In this document: positions 22,806 to 32,120 of the stretch, piece after piece | Position numbering within the stretch: position 1 is the stretch's first letter | How the letters are laid out: each line of letters opens with the position of its first letter | Source of the DNA: Symbiodinium natans | Lineage: Eukaryota; Sar; Dinophyceae; Suessiales; Symbiodiniaceae | Direction: 5' to 3' | NCBI GenBank assembly: GCA_905221605.1 | Contig: CAJNDS010000102.1 | Location: forward strand, 310,001-374,000 | DNA length: 64,000 nt | Notes under the pieces: generated by a model | Told to the model about the DNA's origin: nothing | The model's input: the letters and a program-made list of their open reading frames with translations, nothing else | Database searches by the model: none | Program-made: the position numbers and the translations under genes

Positions 22806-22866
22806 CTTGGGATGTCCCACGAATAATCCCTCCTAAAGACTGCTGGTACAAGGTGGGACCATCCCC
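22806..22866. mobile_element. Introner-like element, family C copy 1 (short)
   Basis: About 60 bp with inverted ends CTTGGGATGTCCCAC and GTGGGACCATCCCC, related to the full copy at 41369-41465 and the truncated copy at 25158-25224. Confidence 0.5.
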
Positions 22867-23028
22867 ATTACCACTCAATATAATAAATACAACCCATGTT
22901 TACTTACATTATTGAATACAACCCCATGGATCCCAGGACTCCAGCGAAACTGCACTCTGGGCCTCGTCGACCTTATCCCTCATCTTGCGCAACCTCGGGC
23001 TGCAAGCACCAGGTTCCCAAGGCACTTT

Positions 23029-23109
23029 GGGGTCTAGGGCTTAGGGTTTAGGTTTAGGGTTTAGGGTTTAGGGTTTAGGGTTTAGGGTTTAGGGTTTAGG
23101 GTTTAGGGA
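23029..23109 (+). repeat. TTTAGGG array
   Basis: About 11 heptamers immediately before the family H element at 23126-23226. Confidence 0.9.
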
Positions 23110-23125
23110 CTTGACCAAAAGACCC

Positions 23126-23226
23126 CCTGGTTCTTAGTAGGGAATGAGGGAATATGAGGGACCCTCTATATACCCTTTAAGGGATTACTTGTCTACCTCA
23201 TTCCCTCCTTCCCTACCAAGAACCAG
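23126..23226. mobile_element. Introner-like element, family H copy 2
   Basis: About 100 bp, ends CTGGTTCTTAGTAGGGAATG and CCTTCCCTACCAAGAACCAG, core TACCCTTTAAGGGATTA as in the copy at 17018-17145. Confidence 0.65.
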
Positions 23227-23512
23227 CCAGAAGAGAGAGATCATTCGCCCAAGAGCCCTAGGCTCGAAGCTTATATGGGCAGCCCTCCTTTCATTTAAGG
23301 CTCCGTGTAGGGTTTCGGGTTTAGGGTTTAGGTTTTAGTTGTGGCCATCGTGTAGAGAACCCCCCCATACCAGGGTTGAGCCTAGCGATTTGCGCTGGCA
23401 CACCTCCCTTCTTGCTGGAGACCCGGCCAAAACCCAGAAACAGCAAAAACCATATCTGTAGCCTGATCGACAACTGAGCCCAGGGCTTCTGAGCGTTCGA
23501 GGCTTTTGCTTC

Positions 23513-23640
23513 CTAAACCCTAAACCCTAAACCCTAAACCCTAAACCCTAAACCCTTTTTGCAGCCGGACTGAGAGCCCTAACCCCTAAACCCTAAACCC
23601 TAAACCCTAAACCCTAAACCCTAAACCCTAAACCCTCAAC
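23513..23640 (-). repeat. CCCTAAA arrays (two blocks)
   Basis: Two near-perfect CCCTAAA blocks separated by about 30 bp that contain CCCTTTTTGCAGCCGG. The phrase CCCTTTTTGCA(T/G)CCGG also follows such tracts near 3020 and 10340, so that junction recurs. Confidence 0.9.
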
Positions 23641-23769
23641 CCCAAGCCCTACACCCTGCTGTGGTTGACCTGAGGACTCGCTGCAAGGCGTTCCAGACCA
23701 TGAGGTTTAGGGTTTAGGGTTTAGGACCAGGAACCACCGAAACCCCAAAAAATAAACAACATCGGAAGT

Positions 23770-26700
23770 CAATCCAGCGCAGACGAGAAAGCTTTGACAG
23801 GAGCTCCGAATCGGCGGCCAGCTTTTCCTTGGAAGCTTCAGAAATTTCGTGGGTTGCAAGGCTCCGAACCCCGCCAAGCCCATGCATGGGGTTTTTGGGC
23901 TGCAGCAAGAGCAACTTGTGAACATAGGGTTTAGGGTTTAAGCCAAAAAATGGTGTCAGCTGCGCCCTGAATTCCAAAAAGCGACCTCTCTTCGGATCCT
24001 CATACTAAGTCCCTTCCAGTTCAAAGGGCGAACCTCCGCACCCATGCTCATAGGGTTTAGGGTTTAGGGTTTCTGCAGCACCAGCTCCTTCTAGCAGCCA
24101 CTGCAGGGATACAAAGAGTTCGACTGCAGTCTCTGAAGGAAAAAGATCGCACTGCGACGTTCTCAGCAACTACGCGGATCGCGAGATCAATGTGTGTGTG
24201 CGATGCTACCCCCAATGGCCGGTAGACATGCACTTATTCTATCATGCCTTCGAGGGGCCTCACCTTGTTCTCGCGGCTACGGCAAACGAGGTACACCTAG
24301 CCCAAGTATAGGTAAAGGTAAGACAGTGGAACTTCGCCAGCACAGGGTTTAGGGTTTAGGGTGTAGGGTTTAGGGTTTAGGGTTTAGGGTGTAGGGCTTA
24401 GGGCTTAGGGTTTAGGGTTAAGGGTTTAGGGTACACCTTTGAGCACAGGCGCCGCTTTGCTCGTATCCTTGGGATCGAGCTTCCTCAGTCGTCGTTTTGA
24501 GGGGCACAGAGCGAGGGAGGTCTAATATAGAGAGGCCTGAATAATTATAACAGGGTTTTGGGGTCATTATAGTATATTCCCTAAACCCTAAACCCTAACC
24601 CTAAACCCTTATATTCAAAAAAAGTGACCATAAGGGAACACCATTGGTAACTATTCCGACCCCTTATAGTAGCCCAGCCCCAACTCCGACATCCATGGCC
24701 CTCGGTGTCTTCCTGGCCGCAGCATGCTGTGCTACGATCTTTGCAAGCACCCTAAACCCTAAACTTGCCCTAAACCCTAAACCCTAAACCCTAAACCCTC
24801 AACCCTAAACCCTAAACCTCAACTGGTGAGGTCCGAGTTGCCTAAAGGAGCTATCGAGCTCCCGCTCAGCCTGCGAGCGCTCGATTCGCGTCAGTGTCTC
24901 TTGGGTTGAGTTTTTCTTTCTTCCGCTCGCGCACGTGGCTGACTTCAGTTCGGCAAGGCTCTTTGCCTCGCTATGGACGGTTTTTGTTATGAGTCTGCCC
25001 CCTGCAAAACAATCCTGGGGCATTTGAGATGCGACGATTGTTGCATTGACGGAGGCCTTTGCCTTGAGATGCCTCGGCATACACACATCCATGGTTTGGG
25101 TTTCAGGCCTTAACCCTTCTGAGCCGCGGACTTTGTGAGGCCTACACACCCCAAACATGGGATGTCCCCCATTTTACTAACAGTCCTGAATAGGGATGTA
25201 GAATACCCCCGACTATAATCCCAACCCTAAACTCTAAACCCTAAACCCTAAACCCAATCAAGGACTCTTAGTACCCTAAACTCAGCCAGGGAATATTTCC
25301 TGCGGCTTCGCGCTAGCCTTTGTAAATCTCGGATCTTGGAAAGTCGCAACAGGTGGGCCTTGGTGACTGTCGTGCGCAGCTCTCGAAGTCGGGAGTCCAA
25401 CTCGGTTTTCCTGAAGCAGGGCGGGGGGGGGTAGGGTTTAGGGTTTAGGGTTTAGGGTTTAGGGTTTAGGGTTTAGGGTTTAGGGTTTAGGGTTTAGGGT
25501 TTAGGGTTTAGGGTTTAGGGTTTAGGGTTTAGGGTTTAGGGTTTAGGGTTTAGGGTTTAGGGTTTCGGGTTGAGGGTTTCGGGTTTAGGGGGTCACTTCT
25601 CGAAACTTCGGGATCTTTGAAGGCCCCCCCCCCCCCCCAGACCCTTTTTGCTTGCGGTCTCGGTGGGGGCGCCAACTTCTCAAGCCCTAAACCCTAAACC
25701 CTAAACCCTAAACCCTAAACTCTCCAGTCGAAGAGCAGTGGGGAGCTGCAGCATTATAAAGGTTGTTGTTGTCCCGAAGCCCTATAGACTTACCCCGAGA
25801 CCCTTTTGCAGCAGACTTGCAGGGATCCTCTCCTACCCCTTTTTGAAAACGGACTTGATGACTGCACTGAACAAGGCTCTAGGGCACTTTCGTGCAGGCA
25901 CTTAGGGACTGTTGGGGGTGTTAGGCAGAGGGGTTCGAGACCAAACAGAATTGTGCAACCCAGGCAGGGATTGCGGGTCTAATCATGGGTTCCCCTCCTG
26001 ACCCGCCTCTATACTAGCCCCCCCCTTCCCCCTAGGTGCCCCCCCTTTAACCTGAGTTAGGCCTAATTATCCCTAAATGGCCTCTTAATTATGGGGGAAC
26101 CTAAACAATGCACAGGACGTGCTCTCATGAGGTATCCAAGCCAATTACGGCACTGTTTTTGGGACCCTCAAGTGCATGGAACACGGGTTCTTACAGGGGA
26201 TCTGATCCCTAAACTCTGAACCCTAAACCCTAAACCCTAAACCCTAAACCCTAAAGGTTTGTTGTTGGACTCTCCTGCTTCGGGTGGCTGCGTAGGGTGC
26301 CTAGGTGGGCTGAAACCATTCGAGAGAGGCATCTCCCCGCGGGTGTGGTGACGTGGAGGGCTGTGCGCGAGGGCGGTTTAGGGTTTATAGGGTTATTAGG
26401 GTTTATAGGGTGATTAGGGTTTTAGGGTTATTAGGGTTTTAGGGTTTAGGGTTTTAGGGTTTAGGATTATTAGGGTTTAGGCTTTAGGGAGGGAACCTTT
26501 GACCTTGATCTTGAAGCAGTACATGCACAGTCATGAGGGACCTGTCGTCTCTTGCCCTCCAACCGAGGGTTCACGGCCGTAGGGGTTCGGGGAAGGAATC
26601 CACCCTAAACCCTAAACCTGAAACCTCAACCCTAAACCCTAAAGGATGAGCCCCGGTCCTTTCCGACAGCTGCTCCATGCGCTTCGTCAGGGCAGATTCG

Positions 26701-29700
26701 GTTCGAGTCTTGGCCTTTGGGCGCTTGGGAATCTATCGGGTGTGGGGTTTAGGGTTTAGGGTTTAGGGTCTAGGGTTTAAGGTTTCAGGATGGGGTTGCA
26801 GTTGAAGGAACTTTCCGACAGGTTCACGCAGGCTTGGGCGTTGGATCCCCCCTCAATCTGTTCGCGCGATGGTGCAAAAACCAAGCTAAGTAGCCTCACG
26901 ACACATTGGAGGCTGTGACACTCAAGGCCCCTAAACCCTAAACCCAATTTCCCCTAAACAGCGAAGCTCGCAACCCTGAGCCCTGGTCCCTGGTCCTGTG
27001 CAGCCTCCGGAATCCAAAGCTTGGAAAACCCTAAACCCCAAACCCAAATGAAGCCCTAAATTCCTAAACCCTCAGCCCTAGTTAAGCCCTAAAGTCCTAA
27101 ACCCTAAACCCAAACTAAGCCCTAAATTCCTAAACCCTACGCCCAAATTAAGCCCTTAAAATCTGTTTGAAACCAGGCGCTGCCGATCAGCTAGGAAGCC
27201 CGAAATTCCTACACTCTAAACCCTAAACCCTAAATCATCCCTAAATCCCTTTGGCCGAGGTCCCTGAGGCCCCAGCGGCGTCCTGGGCTCGTTGGTTATT
27301 GGGGAGAAGGAGAGGTTGGGCCCTGCTGAGTCTTGGGACAGCTTAGGGTTCAGGGTTTTAGGCTAGGGCTTGGGGGATAGAGTAAAGGGTATAGGGTTTA
27401 GGGTGACGAGCATTACGTAGCTGTTCGAAAAACACATTCAAACATCCGGGGGCACTCGTAACCTAACAGCAAAAGGAACTCCAGAACCTCTGCTGCTCAA
27501 GTTGCATCAATCATGCCATTCCATTCTCGGCCCAAAAAGCATCCAGATGTGCAGAAGAGGGCGCGTTAACTCGCAGGGACTCTGTTTACCTACAGTTTAG
27601 GAGTAGGTACCCTCAATTGGTAGGTATAACATGGTATAACCCATGAAACTGTAGGTAAAGAGGGTCCCAGGTCAACCCAAAACGTCGCAAAGCACCTGAA
27701 CCATGATAGGCCCACCACATGCCCCCACACGTTGTTGAAACGCGAGTTGTGCTGAGCAAGGGGCCCGCTCGGCACTAAACTTCTCCACTATGCTCAGGGT
27801 CTTCCGCCGGTGGTTCCGATATCCTTTGCTGTGCTTGGGGGTTTTGGGGCTTTGGGCCTCCGGGCGTTAGGGGGTGGCTGGGGGACTGTGGGGCTGCTAC
27901 CAACCTCAAACCCTCCATGACCAGATGACCCTAAACCCTAAACCCTAAACCCTAAACCCTAAACTCTCAACCCTAAACCCTAAACCCTAAACCCTAAACC
28001 CTAACGGGAGCAGCATGCTTCAGACAGGGGCTGGTGCCCTTGAACCCCCCAAAAGCGAGTCGCTCTGGAGGAGTCCAAAAGTGGAATCCAGCATCTGCTT
28101 CGTGTCCTGCACGAGCGCGCGGGAGGAACGGCCCGAACCGGGTAGTTGCTGCTAAACGGTAGGTAAATAGAGTTCCATGCCAGACCCTTTCAAAGCCTGC
28201 CAGTCAGCCACGCCCTAAACCCTAAACCCTAAACCCTAAACCCGAAACCCGAAACCCTAAACCCTAAACCCTCAAGGCCCTTGAAAAGCCCTGGAAGTCC
28301 TCCGACAGCTGGCCGTCATCGGGGAGGTTGGTGTCCTCATTGGTCTTCTGGAGTTCCTTAACCTTCTGGTTCAAAGAACCTCGGTCAGGGTTCAGGGTTT
28401 AGGGCCGTTTCGGGCTTGTAGGGTACAAACGGCTTTTAGGGTATATAGGGCTGATGGGGTATATAGGGCCTTCTGGTTCAAAGAACCTCGGTCAGGGATG
28501 ACCTCTCAGACACACTGCAGGGCACTGACGGCTGCCAAAACTCAGCGGCCAGGGTTTAGGGTTTAGGGCCGCTAGGGTTTGTAGGGCTTGTAGAAATCTT
28601 GAGATTTCTTGAGGGTCTAGAAGTTGACAGCGATGCTTGCTTTAGGTTTATACCTTTCCGCCAGTCACTGCAGGGCAACTTGGGCAAACTGTACGAAGAG
28701 AAGGTTTGTAACCCTAAACCCTAAACTCTGAACCCTAAACCCATGGGTTTGACACATTCAGAGAGGCGCCCCGACATTGAAGAAGTGTTCGGATCAGCTA
28801 TCTGTAGGAGGAGTGAATTTTACTACATAAGCTTTAACCAAACCATAAACCATAAGACGTGCAGAAGGGTTTAGGGTTTAGGGTTTAGGGCTTAGAGGAG
28901 CTGAGGGCATTTACAGGGATTAAGCTAAAGTAGATCTGAACGGCTTCGGGTTAAGGTGCTGGGCTCAGAATGCTTCTGGTTTTTTTGGGCGCGCAGAGAA
29001 CTATGACCTTGCAAAGCTCGGAACCAGGGTAAGCAAAACTCGCTTCCCATATTGACAATGTCCCAATTCAGTCCAGGCAGCTGATGTCCTGAAGCATTTT
29101 GACCCGCCTGACGCCACTGTTCCCAGTAAGCACCGACCGGTTGTCCTCCAACTCTTGGATGATCTGCTTGCCTCCGGGACAGGCTGTGCATCCGGAAAGA
29201 ACCTAAACTTAGACTCCCAACCCCAAATGCCCAGCCTCTGTAAGAGATGAGGCCCTACCTACCGTGCTGTGCTGAGCAGGTTCTCTAAACCCTAAACCCT
29301 AAACCCTAAACCCTCAACCCTAAACCCTAAACCCTAAACCGCATCAAACCAGGTGCTCTGCCCAAACCGTGTTCCAGAAACACCTAAGGCCAGCCACACA
29401 ATAGATCCCAGCTCAACGCGAACCCAGGATGGCCCAAACAAGGGTTTAGGGTTTAGGGTTTAGGGTGTAGGGTGTAGGGTTCAGGTTTTAGGGTTCAGGG
29501 TCCTGAATATGATCCTGATCCTCTTAGACCCAATAGGGGAAAATATAATTCCCATGGGCCTACCGAGGAACGCAGTGCGAGCCCTCAGCTGTCTTCTTTG
29601 TCGCTACCCCCCCCCCCCCGTCACTCCATTCGTCAACTGAAAGGTCTCCTAAACCCCGAACCCTACCTAAACTCGCTCCTCCATGCTTCTTATTGCTTCG

Positions 29701-29938
29701 ACTCATGAACTGGCTAGCTCCCTTCTTCCACTTCGGCTGCTGCCTGGATTGCCTCTCACTAGGTTTTTTTGGGCTTGGGGTTTAGGGCTTATGGGTGTAG
29801 GAACGTGGAACGTTAACCCAAGATGAATCCGGATGCGCTGGCCTTCCTTCTCCATGGCGAGGAGCACCTCCTTGGAAGAGGCCCCCGAATTTCTGCGCAT
29901 CACATGAGACACTTAACTCTAAGCACATGACAGCGCCA

Positions 29939-29969
<31 letters not shown>

Positions 29970-30172
29970 CTCGTATATCATACTACTGACACAGCTTCTT
30001 TTGCTACAGGCCAGGCAGGGATGCGGTAACCCTAAACCCTAAACCCTAAACCCTAAACCCTAAACCCTAAACCCTAAACCCTAAACCTCCAGGCCCCTGA
30101 AGCTCAGGACCAAGGAGCTCTTTGCTTCAGAAGGGTCGCCTTCTCGTCCTCCAGGGCCTCGTCTAAGATGTC
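23770..30172 (-). CDS. Multi-exon gene rich in coiled-coil sequence (partial, exon chain)
   Basis: A run of minus-strand exon candidates with Lys/Glu/Leu-rich helical peptides. In transcript order: 30111-30172 (DILDEALEDEKATLLKQRA); 29818-29892 (NSGASSKEVLLAMEKEGQR, donor G|GTTAAC); about 29082-29183 (KQIIQELEDNRSVLTGNSG); about 28291-28379 plus a short piece ending 28487 (LNQKVKELQKTNEDTNLPDD); about 28051-28130 (RSSRALVQDTKQMLDSTFG); about 26648-26726 (KRPKAKTRTESALTKRMEQL); 25275-25410; about 24836-25140 (LAELKSAT, ERSQAERELDSSFRQL); about 23775-23899 (LATHEISEASKEKLAADSEL). I could not join every neighbour in phase, so exons are missing or it is more than one gene. A structural coiled-coil protein is likely; nothing names it. 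Introns carry telomere-like tracts and introners. Confidence 0.5.
24531..24672. mobile_element. Introner-like element, family I copy 1, with telomere-like insert
   Basis: Ends GGCCTGAATAATTATAACAG and CTATTCCGACCCCTTATAGT match those of 41581-41692. Inside, between TTCC and TTATATTC, lies a CCCTAAA run (about 24580-24609) that the other copy lacks. Confidence 0.5.
25158..25224. mobile_element. Introner-like element, family C copy 2 (truncated)
   Basis: The left end GGGATGTCCCCCATTTTACT and ACTAACAGTCCTGAATAGGG match 41369-41465, but the right inverted end is missing. The sequence runs into a CCCTAAA tract instead. Confidence 0.5.
25275..25410 (-). CDS. Well-bounded coiled-coil exon
   Basis: 136 nt between acceptor GCTTCAG and donor AGG|GTACTAAG: one base plus 45 codons, ending in phase 0. 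The peptide runs KTELDSRLRELRTTVTKAHL to KYSLAEFR, with heptad-like spacing of leucines. It belongs to the minus-strand chain at 23.8-30.2 kb. The donor lies one base into a TTTAGGG-like phrase. Confidence 0.65.
25429..25589 (+). repeat. TTTAGGG array, about 20 units
   Basis: One of the longest and purest arrays, in the intron upstream of exon 25275-25410, followed by TTTCGGG and TTGAGGG variants and a C-run at 25626-25639. Confidence 0.95.
27576..27669. mobile_element. Introner-like element, family B copy 3
   Basis: About 94 bp with inverted ends GGGACTCTGTTTACCTACAG and CTGTAGGTAAAGAGGGTCCC, among the best-preserved ends of family B. It lies within the minus-strand coiled-coil gene region. 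Confidence 0.7.
28362..28497 (-). repeat. 29-bp direct repeats flanking a probable duplication-born intron
   Basis: Identical 29-bp copies at 28362-28390 and 28469-28497 are separated by 78 bp of TTTAGGG-like and TATAGGG-like DNA. On the minus strand each copy contains CCGAG|GTTC. Splicing from the GT of the first copy (28486) to the AG of the second (28380) removes 107 nt and restores a single copy in the reading frame of the coiled-coil exon. The repeat is seen directly; the splicing is inferred. Confidence 0.6.
29943..29972. repeat. (AT)n microsatellite
   Basis: About 13 AT units. A similar TA tract lies at 31409-31443. Confidence 0.95.
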
Positions 30173-30205
30173 CTGGCACCCCAATGCCCCAAAACCTTCT
30201 CAGTT

Positions 30206-30300
30206 GTCCAGTACCTAGGGGTTTTAAAGGTTAACCTTTGGGAATATAAGGGGAATATATTAACCCAAAAAGGCTAAAGGTTACCTACTCTACTACTAAG
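30206..30300. mobile_element. Dispersed element family F copy 2
   Basis: About 95 bp, nearly identical to 9009-9096, beginning GTCCAGTACCTAGGGGTTTT and ending CTACTCTACTACTAAG. Confidence 0.6.
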
Positions 30301-31260
30301 CCTTACGTATTTAAAAGGCAAGGCAGAGCTTGAGGGCCGGGGACTTGTGGGGTTAGGACACGACTTTGCTGGTTGGCCGGTTGAACCCTGGGAAAATCAC
30401 GCAGGGTGGACGGCAGCAGAAGGTTCACTTAAAATTGCCTATGTCGGGTACCCCAAGCAAACATGTACCATGATTTAGAGCACCGACCATATCGGGGATC
30501 ATCTCCCTGGGCTTCAGGGCTGACGGGGGTTGCGTTTTTCAGAGGTTCGCACCTTGTTTGCCCGGACGCTTGCAGCACTACAGTATGTTCTCTGGAATAT
30601 ATTTTAATGGGGGCAGGACTGTGGGCACTAAGAAAAACTTTTCTTTCATCCTCTAGAACACATTCTCTTTTTCATTTACATTTAATATTCATTGGTATTC
30701 TTCCTAACTCTTCCCCAATGCATTTCTCAAATGTTATGTCATGAAGAATCCATCCTTTCCAGGTTCTTTTAATTCCTGGAATTCCCAATAACTTTCCTAT
30801 CTTTCGGAAAAGGCCATTTTACTTAGTTCTTTTCATTGGCCTTTCTATATATGTTAATGCGGTTTGTGTTTCGTTCGCTCTTTCACTAATTTACTGTCAC
30901 GCGCTTTGTTCACCATGTTCATTTCGCTTGCAAAATGGTTCATTCGTTCTCCTCACGGTAAAAAACCCTGATAATCTCACCCTTTTGGGGCTCTTTCAGG
31001 CTCTTGCGGGCGCTTCTGGCACAGTCCCTGGGGACCAAATGCACCCTAAATGGGTTTATGGCTCATATACCTCAATTGGAAGTATAGTAGTATAGGGTAG
31101 ACGACCCTAATTTGAGGTTTCAGTTTAGGGTTAGGGCTTAGGGTTTACGGTTTAGGGTCTAGAGGGTCACTGTTCTAGCATTCATAGTCATTAGGGGGTT
31201 CCAGGCTTAGGAAAAAACCCGCCCGCCCAAAGAGTCCCATAACATTAAGAAAATATGAAA
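30301..31260. other. AT-richer unique region, no supported gene
   Basis: Base composition shifts to more A+T around 30590-30950. A 93-codon plus-strand ORF (30463-30744) has no domain. The family J introner-like copy occupies 31027-31112, its right end fading into TTTAGGG-like sequence. Confidence 0.35.
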
Positions 31261-31287
31261 TGTTCATCCAAGGACTCGCCTTAATCG

Positions 31288-31395
31288 ACGAAGGGCTTGC
31301 CTTATCGACGAAGGACTTGTCTTGTTCGACGAAGGACTTGGCTTATTCGACGAAGGACTTGGCTTATTCGACGAAGGACTTGGCGTATTCGACGA
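31288..31395 (+). repeat. 21-bp minisatellite (GACGAAGGACTTGGCTTATTC)
   Basis: Five to six copies of a 21-bp unit with first-copy variants, ending shortly before a TA microsatellite and the left LTR. Being in frame, it makes a repetitive STKDLAY reading without other protein evidence. Confidence 0.9.
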
Positions 31396-31458
31396 ATTCA
31401 TTAGGGTTTAAATATATATTTATATATATATATATATATATACATATGAAGAGAGGTT

Positions 31459-31463
31459 TAGGG
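31459..31463. repeat. Target-site duplication TAGGG (left)
   Basis: TAGGG directly precedes the element; TAGGG at 40302-40306 directly follows it. Five bases is usual for copia and gypsy integrases. Because the host tract is TTTAGGG-like, chance agreement is possible. Confidence 0.6.
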
Positions 31464-31750
31464 TACGGGGGGACAACCAAGGAAGGAAATCAACTCCCCT
31501 AATCGCCCTGAACTTATATTTCCCAGATCGAACCAAGAAACAACCAAGAACACGGATAAGAGCAACCCAGGGGGGAAGGAAAGGGGGAAGGAACCCACAC
31601 CCTTACCAAACCCTAAGAACCCAGGCACTTCTTTTTGAACTTGTGGCTTTCTGTTCAAGCCCATCTTGAGCCAAATACGATTACCGGGTTCATTAACCCT
31701 TCCAACTTCCAACACTAACTCCTTTCTACAATACCAATTGCAGCTCCGCA
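31464..31750 (-). repeat. 3' LTR
   Basis: 287 bp, identical to 40015-40301 except for one base at 31732. In element sense it begins TGCGGAGCTGCAATTGG and ends GTTGTCCCCCCGTA. It contains TTTGGCTCAAG at 31665-31675 (minus). Confidence 0.95.
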
Positions 31751-31760
31751 CTCCCCCTGT
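31751..31760 (-). promoter_or_regulatory. Polypurine tract of the LTR element
   Basis: ACAGGGGGAG in element sense, immediately before the 3' LTR, where second-strand DNA synthesis would start. Next to it (31759-31778) is an 8-bp perfect inverted repeat GTCCTAGG...CCTAGGAC with a 4-base loop, of unknown role. Confidence 0.7.
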
Positions 31761-32120
31761 CCTAGGATTTCCTAGGACACATTGGAGATGCAGATCTTTT
31801 GGCCAAAAACTGCCATTACGGCAGCAGCCAGCTGCTTGAAATGCAAATTGTGGTTTAACGTCTTCCAGGACGGAATTATAGCACATTGGCTAACCTACTA
31901 CCCATAGAGAATCTTTTTTCACCTTGATCCTCTCATCACTGAAGACTCCTTGGCCTTCTTCACCACAAACCGTGGTCTTCGCTACGCGAAAAGCTACTGA
32001 CTCCTACTATCAGGGATTTCCATACCCTTAATAGTAACCGCCACATTGTCAGCACATTGGCTGTTCCAGCGCACCGGTCTCCAGAAAGAGAAAAACCATC
32101 CCTTCATCCATACCATCCAA

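Noticed and set aside
29083-29200. Plus-strand reading DVLKHFDPPDATVPSKHRP as an exon
   Set aside because: The opposite strand of the same segment reads KQIIQELEDNRSVLTG, which fits the neighbouring minus-strand coiled-coil exons. The plus reading is its antisense.
31458-31886. 142-codon minus-strand ORF through the left LTR as a separate gene
   Set aside because: It shares about 95 residues with the upstream frame of ORF A only because both read the same LTR sequence.
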